Assembly: GCA_001931875.2 (NCBI GenBank)
Contig: MSJH02000795.1
Location: forward strand, 1-64,000
Direction: 5' to 3'
DNA: 64,000 nt
DNA from: Byssochlamys sp. IMV 00236
Lineage: Eukaryota; Ascomycota; Eurotiomycetes; Eurotiales; Thermoascaceae
How positions within the stretch are numbered: the first letter of the stretch is position 1; each line of letters starts with the position of its first letter. Of the stretch, positions 9,582-21,967 are shown one piece after another. A model generated the notes under the pieces. The model was not told where the DNA came from. It made no database searches and saw only the letters and a list, made by a program, of their open reading frames with translations. Made by a program: the position numbers and the translations under genes.

Positions 9582-12500
9582 CTAGTTACGTCCCAATGAG
9601 GTGGACCGTCTCTTCAGCGGAGGCATGTCACCATCCCAGTGTACTTTCATAGCTATCATTATAGTCAGCATACAGCCTAAAATAACCCTGAAAAATAGGA
9701 GAACTTACTTAGCGGGAACACAAAGTAGCCTCCATGATCTTCACGCATGTAGATGTAGAAACCGCCCGGACGCGGGATCTTCTTGAGTTGTCCTTGAGCG
9801 CCTGGGGCACGTCGGAGGTTGTCCAGTCCGCCCACGACGCGGAGCATAGCAGTCAAAGCGACTTGGCTTGCTTCCTTGCCTAGACACGTGTGAGGTCCGA
9901 CACCATAGTGAATATAGGAATCCAAGGGACGATCGAGGCGGACCTCATGCGGGTTCGGGAACACCTTAGGGTCGCGAGCGGCGCCAACCTGTTTTGAATT
10001 AGAAAATGAAACTCGGCACAAAGAGAGTAGTATCATAGACGTACGAAGCTGACGAAGACTTTGTCTCCAGGCTTGATGTTCACTTGACGACCGTCATCGT
10101 CGACAGTGAGGTGAGTAGTGGATTCGCGGTAAGAGCCGAATGTGCCGTTGAGACGGATACCCTCCATGCAATAATGGAGCAGCTTCTCATCAGATTCTGG
10201 TGTATTCTCCTTTGCGAGTCTGTTAATATCAGGAAGATGAATCTTTCCCTCATCAGAAAGATAGTAGTCCAGAATTTGAGTGAACTATAGACTTTTGATC
10301 AGCCAATATTTCTAGATATACTAGGTTTTTAAATACTTACCACCTGGGACTGATTCGGAACCATTGCAACTGCAGTAGGCAGGATCTGAGACCAAGTGAT
10401 CTCGGAAACACCCAGTCCGCTCTCAAGAAGTCTGCGGATCATGTGGATACCATAGTCCTCGAGAGCGTTGTGGTTGCGGCGAAGGCCGTCAATAAAACTA
10501 GATAGGAAGCCTGTCGCGCTGACTGACTTCACATTCGCCTCCACAATCTTGCCCAGCTGTTGCGCAACAGCACGAGCGGCATGTCGCAGGGGGAAGGACT
10601 TGGCAGGGTCCAGATCGAAAAAGATGCATGTGAAGATGACAGCCATGATCATGTACATCTCGTGCTCGGTGAAGATACCACGAGGATTCTCCTTTGTCTT
10701 CAGTGGCAGAGAAAAGATGTTGGAAGCAAAATGCACATGGGCAAGATTGCCAACACTGCTACTGTTAGCATCTGCTAAACAACGTAAGATATTGGATCGG
10801 GGTAGAACTTACTCTCGCGTGATATCAACCTGGTTAATTCCGGCAATCTTGCACGACTTCTCCTGGAGAAGGCTCAAGGTAGTTTGCTCGTAGAATTCCT
10901 TGACGTGCTTGTGCCACTGGTCTCGGTAGAGGGACTTGCTCATAGTTTCACGCTGCTTTGCATGGAAGGATGTATCACCGGACAGCATAAAGTCCAAACC
11001 ACCTTTACCGAAGAGGAACCCAGTCGCCTCGCCCCAAGTGACGCGGAAGTCCTTTGCATTCTCCAGGATGATCTTGGCTGCTGGGTAAGATGTCAAATTC
11101 ACTCTCGGAGGAATCAAAGCAGGACGATCCCAAGAATAGTCAGATTCTCGGCCGAGATTCTTCATGATGACCTTGTTCTCACTGGGGATGGTCATGGGAT
11201 AATGAGCATAGATAGAATCAGGCTTGAAGTAGTGCGGGAACACGCGCAACATCAGCTTATAGAAAACGCAACCCTGGTTGATATTGAGGTCGTAGGCAAC
11301 CTCGTTCCAACCCCAGTTTGTCAGGTTCTTGGGGTGATGGTCGATCTAAAGGGATGGGTCAGTTGGAAGTTTATAGAAGCAACTGATCTCCTAGAAACAT
11401 ACAGTATAGAATCTATCTCCACGAACAAGGGCCACTGCATCGGACAGAATGGCACGAGAGATAGTGTAGGTAGGAGCAATACCGACACCTGGCACCATGG
11501 GATACTTGGCTTCCTCGGACACAATACCGGGATAGAGCTCAACGTAGTCAGGGTGCTCATATAGATGACGAAGTTGATCAGCGACTTCAGGATCGGAGTT
11601 GATCTCCTCGAAGGTCTCGTATGGCTTGAGATTAAAGAACTTGCGGAACTCATTCAGCGACCCAACCTGCCATTTACGGGCTTGCTGGATACCCAGAATC
11701 TCGATGGCTCGAAGCGCCTTAGGGACGTTACGGGCACCAAAAGAACCTATGATTTGTAAGTAAAATACTGCATATGCCGCGATCAGTACTCACCAGCAAC
11801 ATCCTCGATTGCATCCGTTAGGATCTTCACCAGTTCCTCGTCCTTGAATGTTCCATCTTCCTGACGTTGAAGATGGGCGAAAGTGCGCTTCGAGGGGTCC
11901 TTGTCCAAAGAGCTCTCGTACTTGCCAAGACCAATCAAGAGTTCCTGCATGGAAACCTCGCTCGCTGGCTTTCCAAATAGCTCCTTGTAGACATTTTCGG
12001 TCCACTCTTCATCTTTCGCGCTGGTTGCAGAATGCCAACGGTAAGCAAGGTTGAACTCAACAGAGCACTGGTTACCTAATCCTTCCGGAGTAGTCTCCTT
12101 TCCTCCTTGCTTGTCCATTCTTGCACGTGGATCCTACTGCCGTTAATATATGAAGCCAATTATGCACAGGAATTGGTCCACTTACCAAACACCAGGTGGA
12201 ATTGCTTCTGTTCAGATTGATAATTGTGCGCAGATAGTCATACAGGATGATGTTGATGTAGAGTCCGCAAGTGACGCTGTAAACGTATTAGAAGAAGCTT
12301 CGGTTATGTTAGCTCCGGTGCTTACAGTCTTCCAGTCTGGAACAAGTCTTCATCATATTTAGCCCACGCCTTCTTGGCTGCCTCCGGCGCAAGGCCGTCC
12401 CGGGGCTTAGTGAATCGACCGTTTTCATTTATCATGGCCAGTTGCTCGACAACATAGTTATGGAATCTGCGTGCTGTCAGTGACCCTGCCGATCTATGGG

Positions 12501-13597
12501 GTAATTGGACATCCTTACCTGTTCAGCATAACCAGGAGCACACAGCAAGCTGCAGGGAATGCCTGAAGACGAGGTTCGGAGAAGCTGTCCGGCTTCAGTT
12601 TTCCATCCTTGAATGTTCGTATCATATCTTGCTCTTCCTTGACGTCACCGTAGAGAGTAGATAGATCTAGGTAACCTGAAGTCTTTGAGATATGAGGATT
12701 TCTGTGGTCTGTTTGGAAAATATCTACGTGGTGTTAGAGCTAGGTATAACAGAATATTGAGCAGTGCATACGTACCATGGATGACCAGCGATGCCCAGTC
12801 AAAGAAGAGACTGGAGACCTTGTTCGGATGAGGCGTGAACTTTTCTCGAGCAAATAGACTATCGAAAATCAGCCCGGGGTCGGGCAATGCTCCGGGCTGG
12901 ATCGTCGATGGAGGAATCGATCGAGCATATGGAGTATTGGCAGCTCCTAGCCATGGTAGGGTAGGGTTGTTGTTAGATCCATCCGCAGATCTGTAGGCAT
13001 ATTCGTCTCCCATGTACCTGTAGAAGCCTCAGTATTCCGCTCCCATCGGAAACATGTATATAACTCACGAGAGTGGTGGGTGCGGAAGAGCCGTCCAGAG
13101 TTCATCCAAGAAAGCATTGGTGAGCTCGGTGCGATTTTTGGAGTGAGATGGAAGACCGCTCACGAGCTGCCATAGTTTCAGTTATACAGAAAGTAATGAA
13201 GATGACACAAGCTTCGTACTTGAATGATTCTCTCCATAAGCATAGTCTTGTCATCCACATATTCGCCCTTGGCCTTGTTCTTCATCACATCTTTCAAGGT
13301 ATTAACATCCTTGAAGCCAAGAGACTTCAGATCCTGAAAAAGACCACTGGAACCATCGGTCTCAAGGTACGTTCCATCTCCAGATTGAGTTGGAAGTGGT
13401 CGGCGCGACGCATGTATAAGCTGCGCATACTTCTCGAATGTAGCTGCTACTTCGCTTCGCTTGACGCCATGTTCTTCCTCCCGTGAGTTTCGAGGGGAAC
13501 GCTTGTGGTTTTGCTTCCCGTTGGCTTGAACGCCATTTTCTTTGGATGAATTGTCCCCTTTGGACTTCCTGAAAGTGGATGAAAACCTGCGCATCAT
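9582..13597 (-). CDS. ppoC: PpoC-type fatty acid dioxygenase fused to P450 (1125 aa)
   Basis: Thirteen exons (13220-13597, 13069-13166, 12776-13017, 12519-12723, 12326-12466, 12186-12276, 11794-12133, 11403-11746, 10813-11345, 10341-10755, 10045-10284, 9709-9988, 9582-9652); all introns GT-AG and in phase. The N-terminal heme peroxidase/dioxygenase half carries distal His239 (SLVIHDIFQTD), Tyr416 and proximal His419 (AYRWH). The C-terminal P450 half has GVGPHTCLGKEAS with Cys1044 in the heme-thiolate position. Ppo enzymes oxygenate oleic and linoleic acid to psi-factor oxylipins that balance sexual and asexual sporulation. The MMRRFSSTFRK start, the length and the VFPHYF/NLGRESDYSW region are PpoC-like (10-dioxygenase) rather than PpoA-like. 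The start at 13597 is chosen over 13633 for homology to other PpoC N-termini; a 5' untranslated intron is possible. Symbol is from memory of the family. Confidence 0.92.
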
Positions 13598-15986
13598 TGT
13601 GCCTGCAGTTAGGGTTTCTGTGACGGCACACAAGAATTAGGATAAGGCTCTTCTTCCATAATCTCCCACTTCGAGTATTTAAAAGAACCCCGGAAAGAAA
13701 GCTAATAGCCTGGGAGTGGACCATTTCAATAGCAGACTCAAGCCACCAATACCGGACCGTCTATTTGTCGCAACTCCATACAATGATGTGCTCCGTGTCA
13801 GTACTGAGAGCTCCGCCAATCCTGGCCACAGTGGATACCTGCTCAAGCCCATCGTGAACAAATGAAATCACAGATATAGCTGCTCCAATAGAACAAATTT
13901 TGATGATCAGGGTGCGACCCAAGCTCCCTCGTGATGGTCATCCACTGATTCCGTGTCCAGCTGGAGCTGTATGTGGGAACTATGGCAACCAATAGTTCCA
14001 GTAGATCGTAAATGCGAGGGGTACACCCAGCGATTCATTGTCCGGCTCTGCAAGCCACGCGGAAGACCTAGCCCACGAAGGTAGCTTATTATTTATGACC
14101 AGTATGTTTCCCTTCTCATTCTAGAATCCCTGCAGGAAAGGCCATGTAGTGCCGAAGAATTAACCGCCAGGTGAGATCCGGGTCAACAAAACATAATTGT
14201 TAGTCAACGAGAACAGTCAATGGCATGCAGTTGGTAACATTGACCGCGGGGCATTCCAGTCTACATAGCTTTCCCGTGCACCATAACTGCTGAACAAATG
14301 ACCAGCTGAGAGAATACTCTAGCTATGTGCATTGAGTAGCCGACCATGATCACTAAAATCCCGATGCTAACCTTGCACAACTTCGCTGTTATCTTTGAAC
14401 TAGTGTGGATAATGCGTAGGAGGCTGTCTGAGAAATGAACGACGATCCGAATTCTCCACCACTAAACTCAAAGAGACCTTGAGGCTTGAAGATAATTCAG
14501 AAAGCTCTGAAGCAGGTCATAGATAGAACTATAGTTGTGACTAGCGAATAAAAAGCGCCGAGATGGTCTGCTATCTCATATTAGCGCGACATTCAGGTGG
14601 CACGGTGTTCTGACTCCAGTAATAATCGGGGTGATCAGATCAGCGTGTGGTCTGGTTTTCAGCTCGCCATCGAGATGCTATGAAGATCAGATCGTCCCAG
14701 GGGACCACGAGCCGAGCTTGTTCAACGAATCGAGAAGCGGGTGTTTTGTCCTGACCTCGTTCGTGGTCACCGTTATTATTCACAGCAGTCCGCGGAACGG
14801 TGGAGCAGACCGCAAGATCTTCTCTCAAGCCTTAGTTGAACTTCCAATGACAACGCCTGCTCAAGTCTGGGGCGATCGGGTGCGCCCGAGTCCCGGCCGG
14901 ACTGATATCGCTTTTACCATAAGATCATTTAGCTCCGTAGTTCGTTACCCGCCAGCCGGGATCGTTCGTTGTCCCCGCAGGTGGAGTTGGGTTTGTTTAC
15001 CCCATCCACCATGTTGTACTGTATTTTGCTGATATCCAGATCCGAGTACGGAGGAATAATGGCTCCACTCCCACAACACATATGAACCTCCTTCTCATCG
15101 TCAGTGGCTAGCAATTCGAATCATGCTCAGTAATCCACTCGCACTCACTGGCGTCCACTCCCTTCGGTCCGAGCTCCAAGCGGCCCTTGCGTCTGGGCTC
15201 TGACCTAACCTCATATTTGGGTCGAGGTTCAATTGTTCATGCATGCAAAGACCCTGGTGGCATAGCTTCCTTGAAGAAAGCATCCCCGAACAGAAATCAG
15301 AGTGACGATCCTTAGACCCCGACGCATGTTGCCATTTGGCTCGGGTCGCTGGCCAGCGTGCTAACGAGGACCTACTGTAAAGGCTTCGGCAAAATCCACC
15401 GTAAAGATTTGTCATGCATCTTAATATCGGTGGAACGTGGATTGGATTTCGTACTGATGCGAGCGTGTTCGCTTACTCAGTTCGCGACGGGATTTCCAAA
15501 GTTTCAAAAGGTACTGGCTGGATCTCGTGGCATGAATTCCCGTATTATCGCTCTCCTATTTGCCAACAGCGCTGAGTGAGATCTAGCGAACAAGGCTGCC
15601 CATTTTCCACCTTGCGCGCAGAAATGGGTTTCTCCTCCAGCCATGCCGGTCCACATCTGCACTCAAGGCCCCCGGTCTGACTTCACGAGGTCATTGAGGA
15701 ACATTGGCTGTGCTGATCAAGGACCCGGCAATATGGGTGTTTTCTATTCGCACACCCTTCGGAATGAGCGTGCACAGTTCTGTAGATTGTCCTCTGATTC
15801 GCCGGTACTCCGTTTCGTGCAAAGCTGTAGAGAGTAAGACTCGTATTTCCCTATATAACGGCTCTTTGCGCTATATCTGGCTCTTAGCAGGCACCGTTCT
15901 CCGACTCCTTGGCTTGCATTTTCCTACACCAGGCCCAAGTAGATTCCAGAGGGATCAGGTTCTTTCCTTGTCTCCCTGTTACCAAT
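13598..15986. other. 2.4 kb gene-free stretch upstream of ppoC
   Basis: Both strands carry only short ORFs without protein-like composition (for example 14631-15032 + and 15101-15415 -). Likely holds the ppoC promoter and leader and the promoter of the DUF2235 gene. No repeat family or tRNA is recognised. Confidence 0.5.
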
Positions 15987-17930
15987 ATGGCGACCGTTGG
16001 TCCTGCCCTTCCCCCGAAAACTTTCGTCTTGTGTTTTGATGGCACAGGAAATAAGTTCTCGGGCGATGAGTCTGACAGTAATGTGCTTAAAATCTTCCGC
16101 GTAAGTTTCCGTCTACTAGCAGGTTAGGCCAATGGTTAATTCGCTGCCCAGATGTTGGACCGCAATCGGGGTAATCAGTACCATTATTATCAGCCTGGAA
16201 TCGGTACATATGTAACAACCACGTCCCTTTCCAACCATGGAACCTTCCATCGCATCAAATCAGCGTATATGAAGGCGAAGGATTCAGCAATTGGGTCGTC
16301 ATTCGATGATCATGTCATGGGTGGATATAAATTTCTGATGCGGTATTATACGCCCGGGGATGACATCTATTTTTTTGGCTTCAGTCGAGGTGCCTATATT
16401 GCCCGCTTTCTTGCGGAAATGCTTGACTATATTGGTCTCCTGGAGTCTGGAAACGAGGAATTGATCCGGTTTGCGTGGAAGACATTTGCCAAATGGCAAC
16501 AGAGGGCTGGGGACACCGAAGAGGATCGTAAAGAGAAAAAGAAATTGTTCAATTACATGAAAGCCTTCCGCGAGACGTTCAGTCGGCCTGTCAGTCGCAT
16601 CAGATTCATGGGTTTATTCGACACGGTAAACAGTGTTCCACGATTTGAGTCTGCTTGGATGCAACGCAGCAAGTTTCCATACACGGCTCGAAGTTCCGCA
16701 AGAGTCATTCGTCACGCCGTTGGAATCGACGAGCGCCGTGCGAAATTCCGCCAGGATCTGATCTCAGAAGCTAGACCTTGGAAGGAATCTAATCACCATA
16801 GGCATTACTGGAGGAACAAACTCCACACGGATGGTACAAAGCACCAGGAAAAGCCAGAGGTTGTTCCCACGATCGTGCTCAATGACAATGACAATCAAGA
16901 GACCGCAGCCAGGACACAGGGAAAGCAGCGGGGTCACGATGACAGCGATTCAGTATATCGCACTCCGCATAGCTCCCGACCTGGCAGTCTGCACAACGAA
17001 CAGAGATACCGACCTCCATCTCCGAATAGGAACGCTGGCCTTGAAGTCCCAATCCAGGCAGCCTCGACGGAGGACCTGGCTTCCATTCGCAGCGGCGTCT
17101 CTGGGACCTCACTCCAGGTTCCCGGTTTCTCCTTTGATGCTAACGAAGATGAGACTGCTCAAGATATCGTGGAAGTATGGTTCCCTGGTGGCCATGCCGA
17201 TATTGGAGGTGGTTGGAAGCTGGCAGAAGGCGAGGTCTGGCCACTTAGCCATGCTCCTCTCGTTTGGATGGTGCAAGAGGCGCAAAGAACGGGACTCTCC
17301 TTTGATCCTAAGAAACTCAAACAGTTCGAGTGTTGCGAGGAGTACTCGGGGGACTTCTCCCCTATCAGCAGCCGAAGCGTCAGCCCTGACCTGACGGCAG
17401 AAAATAGCGAGAAGAGGACTGAGAGTTATCAGGCGCGGTATGGTGGCGGTCGCAAAATGGATCAATCCATCTTAAGTTATAACTTCCACGAGGCACTGCG
17501 CCTTTCCAGCACCAAGGGTCTGCTTCACGACTGTCTCCAGTTCGGAGCCGGCTTGCCCTTCTCCTCTGTTCTCTCGTGGCGCATAATGGAATATCTTCCA
17601 TTTCGACGTATGGATCTTCAACCGGATGGGTCGTGGAAACCAATTCGATGGCCTCTTCCGTGTGGAGAAGTGCGCGATATCCCATCAGATGCACAGATCC
17701 ATGTATCTGTTATCCGTCGCCTGCAAGCAGATCCTACTTACCGCCCTGGCAATCTCATCGTGGGTGGAGGTGGTCGGGGTGTCAGAAAGGCCCCAGAAGA
17801 GTATGGTATAGGTGAATGGGTTATATTCCAGAATGAGGGAGACCCGGTCAGGGAGACCTACATCCGGAAGAGTCATTCTAAAAGGTGCAGGGATGACCAC
17901 TTGAGTAGATGTCTCGAGAATGGTCATTGA
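15987..17930 (+). CDS. DUF2235 / Tle1-like alpha-beta hydrolase (630 aa)
   Basis: Two exons: 15987-16100 and 16152-17930 (GTAAGT..CAG). N-terminal VLCFDGTGNKFSGDES is the signature of DUF2235 (T6SS phospholipase effector Tle1-like catalytic domain). The nucleophile elbow GFSRGAY puts Ser at residue 116 in a GxSxG-type motif, and FPGGHADIGGGW (about residues 380-391) supplies the conserved His-Ala-Asp-Ile-Gly-Gly block. Asp at FMGLFDTVNS is the likely acid. Between these blocks lies a long hydrophilic Ser/Arg/Asn insertion (about residues 250-350) typical of the fungal members. Substrate is unknown; phospholipase or esterase activity is inferred from the family. No signal peptide. The ATG at 15987 is preferred to an upstream one because homology begins just after it. 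Confidence 0.87.
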
Positions 17931-19663
17931 TTGAGACCTTCGTGATTGTCTAGCCCATGGAAGTCCGGCTCTAGCAGATAGGGGGCGCAATGATATCTTT
18001 TCTTTCGTCTGGTTACTGGAGTGATGAATTTGTTATATCCATGTTCCTTCGCGATTTGACAATCAGGCACTTTTTTTTTTCATAACGAGGACGAACCTAT
18101 TTGGCATGATGAATCTGTGAGCAATTTGGATATGCTTAGTGGCTCTTGTAACTAAATAATCTTAGGACCTACCGATGGTCGATATTATCACATGAAGCAT
18201 GATGTCAACGAGATCGCACTTCAGTTAGTTTAGAGGGAATATTTCACCTATCGAGCAAAGATCCTACGCGAGTCTACATGCGTATGTGTAAGGAAAAGAG
18301 GAAGAGATGTCTCTGCTGGCAGTGATTGCCTGGTCTCAGGGAAGGCTGGCCGTGAAGCTTTCAAGAGGCTGATAAAATCAGTAGTGTGCAGTCTCAACCT
18401 CGCCATCTCTCTTTTAAAAAGAGAAGGAGGAAAAGGGAACAACACTCGGTGCATTCGTACGGAGTATTTGATGCGGTGAGGCATGTTTCACCGAACTATT
18501 ATCGAAAATTCTCCAATAGTAGTCCACTATGGTCATAGCGGACAGTTCAGAGTCTCGATTGCCACAGTTCGTTCTGTCGCTCAGCGGAGAGGCAAAATCC
18601 AGCGCCATCGGCGGGAATCGCCCCTTACCACGAGGCATGCCCAAGATGCCATTGGATGTAAGACAGACCGCTCTCATGGATAGCTTGTCGAAGTCCAGAC
18701 GTCCAGATAAACGCTAGAACGATGGTTTCTCCTGGCGACGAGAGGCTAATGCGAGCACCCGTCCAATGCCAGAGGGAGATGCTTAGTTTCTGCCCATCTG
18801 GCTGACTGTATGTATACCAAAATCCGAACAGAGACACTGGTAACCACGACGTGGACAGTTTCCAGTGCAACAGCACTACAAGAGAGAGAGCAGTCGAGAG
18901 GCTGCGAGTCCAGACCGTTGCATTGTTGATTCAGCTACGGCGGTCAAGCCGCATACCAGACCGCCCAGAACGTGCTTCATCAGGATGTTCGCGCTGACAC
19001 GTTGAGAAGCCAGGCGTTGCAGACGGAAACAGACACTTTCAAGAGCCAGTGGACGTTCCAGAAGCGATCTTTTTGGCGTGACGTGCCCAGTGGAGGGGAA
19101 ACGGGGAGATTGAAGTGAGCCAAGTGAGACTAGAGAGGAGAGCGAACAACAACGGGAGATCAGGAGGTCTGGAGTTCTCCGCGTTTCGCTTCTCGGGTCT
19201 CAAGTTAACATTAACATCAACTCGTTCTTCTTTTTCTTCTTCTTCTTCTTCTTCTTCTTCTCCTTCTGCCACTCACCTCGATCGCTGCTTGTTCCTTCCG
19301 GCAGCTTTCGGGCTCAACGCCCTTTGACATAGTCTAGAGTTAGCCTCTCCTTTCCGGCGTCCTTTCCGCTTGGTCCTCCCCAGATCTTTGACCTCATCAT
19401 TTGCACACCCGACTCCATCCGGCCAGCAAGCTCATCCAGGCCTGTCGACAACAGCCGAGATTCCCATTCCCAAGCTCTTCCGGTTGAAGCTTGCCAGCTG
19501 TCGTGCATCCTTCGTCACTGCTCTGCTCGTGTCCGTCGATACAGGCGGCGCTTGGAGCGGCCCCTGGTCGCTCAGCGAGTCTCGTCGGTTCCCAAGCATG
19601 CGACTGTGAGAGCTGCAGGTTCTGGTCGTCTTGTCCTACGTTCGAATATTAAGGGAGACCGCC
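17931..19663. other. 1.7 kb gene-free stretch
   Basis: 3' flank of the DUF2235 gene, then a probable long 5' leader or promoter of the next plus-strand gene. Contains a TTC microsatellite (19235-19265). ORFs here are short and compositionally random. Confidence 0.45.
19235..19265. repeat. TTC trinucleotide microsatellite
   Basis: About nine consecutive TTC units inside a longer pyrimidine tract, roughly 400 bases before a start codon; probably in the promoter or 5' UTR of the 19664 gene. Confidence 0.8.
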
Positions 19664-20671
19664 ATGGACGCATCATGTCTGCTTCCGGAGGAAATACCGC
19701 TTCCTCCCAGTCCAACGGAGCCTGCTGGCCACAGTAACGATTTTGCGACCGAAGTCAAACAACACCCCCAGAAGCTCGAGGACGTCACGATAAACTCGTC
19801 GCTATCCCTACCCATTCAACAACCTCTTCGGGACCGATCTCCATTTTCGCGGACTCACTTCCGTTCTCGATCCCTGGCTGGCCCTCCGGGCGCTCCTATG
19901 ACTCGTGCACACTCGACCCCAGGGCCCGACTCGCGCGGCCGGTACATCTTTATCACCAGTCCTGCGAAGCCACCTAGTCCTCTAGATCTCTCCAAACGGA
20001 GACACAGCCCACTGCGGATGAACTTCGAGGAGAGTGGATATCCCAGCATGGCATCTTTGAATGTGTCGGAGACCATATCAGAACACGCAGAGCTCGATAG
20101 TCGTTCCAGATCCAGCGGTTCTGACTTGGATACTCAAGCCAATTCTCCTACCTTCCTCACGGCCATGCATCATACCTTCCCGCGAGCTGCCCGTCGACGG
20201 CCATCCTCTCCTCTATTTCCACCTGCGATCAACACCAGTGGTCCGTACACGAGCAGCCCGGTGCCGACACAGTCCTCTCCAGTCACATTAGGAGCCAAAT
20301 ACAACGAGGCCTTTCCGAGTTATTCGACCTCGTCAGGATCATCCGTCCCGTCGACTCCCACGAGCATACGCTCCCGTAGCCCGAGCATTTCTTCTCTGGA
20401 AACGATCCCTGACATACCCGACGCGGAAGCAGCTGCCACGGAAGCTGACCGCATTGACAGTCTGAAAGCTGCCAATGACAGAGCTGATACAACTGCCGAC
20501 ACAACCAGGCGGCGCGGGTGGCCCGATACCTCGGGGTCTTCTAACGGCGTAGGTAACATGCGCACCGGGTTAGGAGGCTACGGCGTGAGGACCGATAAAC
20601 GGAAGCGTTGGAGTGTCTGTGGAGCAGAAAGACGACAAGACCTCGACCTGGAGACTATCTGGGAAGATTAA
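19664..20671 (+). CDS. Disordered Ser/Pro-rich conserved fungal protein (335 aa)
   Basis: Single exon. The start at 19664 has a strong context (GCCATGGA) and is preferred to the in-frame ATG at 19631. The product begins MDASCLLPEEIPLPPSPTEP, is rich in Ser, Pro, Thr and Arg throughout, has many SP/TP sites, and ends with a compact block (KRKRWSVCGAERRQDLDLET, then IWED). That ending looks like a conserved short linear motif attached to a disordered scaffold; I recall similar tails in Aspergillus proteins annotated only as basic proline-rich. No enzyme domain, signal peptide or membrane segment. Function unknown; phosphorylation-dependent regulation is an inference from the SP/TP density. Confidence 0.75.
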   Translation: MDASCLLPEEIPLPPSPTEPAGHSNDFATEVKQHPQKLEDVTINSSLSLPIQQPLRDRSPFSRTHFRSRSLAGPPGAPMTRAHSTPGPDSRGRYIFITSPAKPPSPLDLSKRRHSPLRMNFEESGYPSMASLNVSETISEHAELDSRSRSSGSDLDTQANSPTFLTAMHHTFPRAARRRPSSPLFPPAINTSGPYTSSPVPTQSSPVTLGAKYNEAFPSYSTSSGSSVPSTPTSIRSRSPSISSLETIPDIPDAEAAATEADRIDSLKAANDRADTTADTTRRRGWPDTSGSSNGVGNMRTGLGGYGVRTDKRKRWSVCGAERRQDLDLETIWED

Positions 20672-21967
20672 GTGCGCTACCAAACGGACCGGACGCAGTT
20701 TTCGATCTCGAAATCTGAGAAGATAACATCTCCGGGCTGGGATACCCTCTATGGCTACGCAAGATCCTGCACCATTGTATCATATTGCCCATTTGGATTT
20801 CAACGTCTCTCCATACTTTTACACTCACTTTCGGCGTTAGATTCGACTTATTACTGATACCCTTGATGTCCTGGTCTATACGGCGTCGTTCAGTCGTTTC
20901 AAGTTTGGATTCCAAGCAGGCGTCTCCTTTTTTTTACCATCTAACCATTATGGCCGTCTCTATGCCCATCTCGGACGTTTGAAGCGTTTCCCTACTGGCG
21001 TTGTCATCAGAACTTTTTTTTTTCTTTCCAAGGAATGGGAGCATTCTCTCGTCTATGGACTCTCACATTGTCCTCATGCGCGTTGTTCACAGTTCCTCAA
21101 CGACTGTCATCATTCTTCAAGCAGTTCATATCTATTCCCAAGCGGAGAATCGCAATCATGCCGGACATGAGATCCACCGTCTTCTACTAAGTCAGACACA
21201 GTCTGCCAATGGCGTTTGAGAGGATTGTCTCTTTCTTATCAACTTTTTTTTTTGCACACTTTTTCGGTTCATTGCTCTCTTTTTATTGCGCCCCTTTTTA
21301 CATCGTTTTCGCATGTATGATCTATCGCTCTCGTCACGAAAGCGACTCCAGAACTAGGGCCGGTTGTAGATACATATCATCGTCATCGTCATAACTACAA
21401 AGCTTCTTGTGAAGTTTCTCGGGTTAGAGATATTGGCAGGGACTTGATGAAACATATTATCCATTCAATTGCGAACCTGTTTGTTTCCGCGGCACTTTGT
21501 TCTACGGAGTACGGCTTTCTCAGCTATTACCCAACCGGGTTTAGAATCTAGAAGCGCACGCTTGCCTGCCACAGAATAGGGATTGTTGTCCAATATAAGG
21601 AGTTATATTTTGATCATGCGCTCATTCCTGTATATGGGCTAGTCTCAAACTATCAATAGAGCCGGCGTCACGACAAAAAGATACGATCTATGTGCAAAAA
21701 AAAGAATGACATTGGTTCTTGTAATAATAGCTAAATCAGATTAGTCTTCGATTATTATATCCAACAAGCATATAATAATCATTTGTCGTCTTGCTGTTCA
21801 AAAGCTATACTCCGGGATCTGGGGAGGTCTAGATGACCGTATAGGTTTTGTTTCACGGCATCTTGTCTCGCTGCTGTATGGTCATCCGTTCCCAAAAACG
21901 CCCTACCCCCAATCTTATCTTATCCAGTCTTGACCATTTCTGTTTTCTCTATATCTTATCCTCCTCT
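20672..21967. other. Convergent 3' flanks, no gene
   Basis: 1.3 kb between the ends of the Ser/Pro-rich gene (+) and the amine oxidase gene (-). T-rich runs at 21018-21026 and 21243-21252. Several short plus-strand ORFs have low-complexity, UTR-like composition. Confidence 0.5.

Noticed and set aside
10884..11564. 226-codon plus-strand ORF
   Set aside because: Entirely antisense to conserved ppoC exons 8-9; a shadow of that gene.
9709..13597. Calling the oxygenase PpoA because it keeps the P450 cysteine
   Set aside because: N-terminus, overall length and long internal blocks resemble PpoC more; the Cys is recorded as a separate finding.
14631..15032. 133-codon ORF upstream of the DUF2235 gene
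   Set aside because: No domain, no splice support, typical random composition in a long intergenic stretch.
16831..17394. 187-codon plus-strand ORF
   Set aside because: Alternative frame of the DUF2235 coding exon in its low-complexity insertion.
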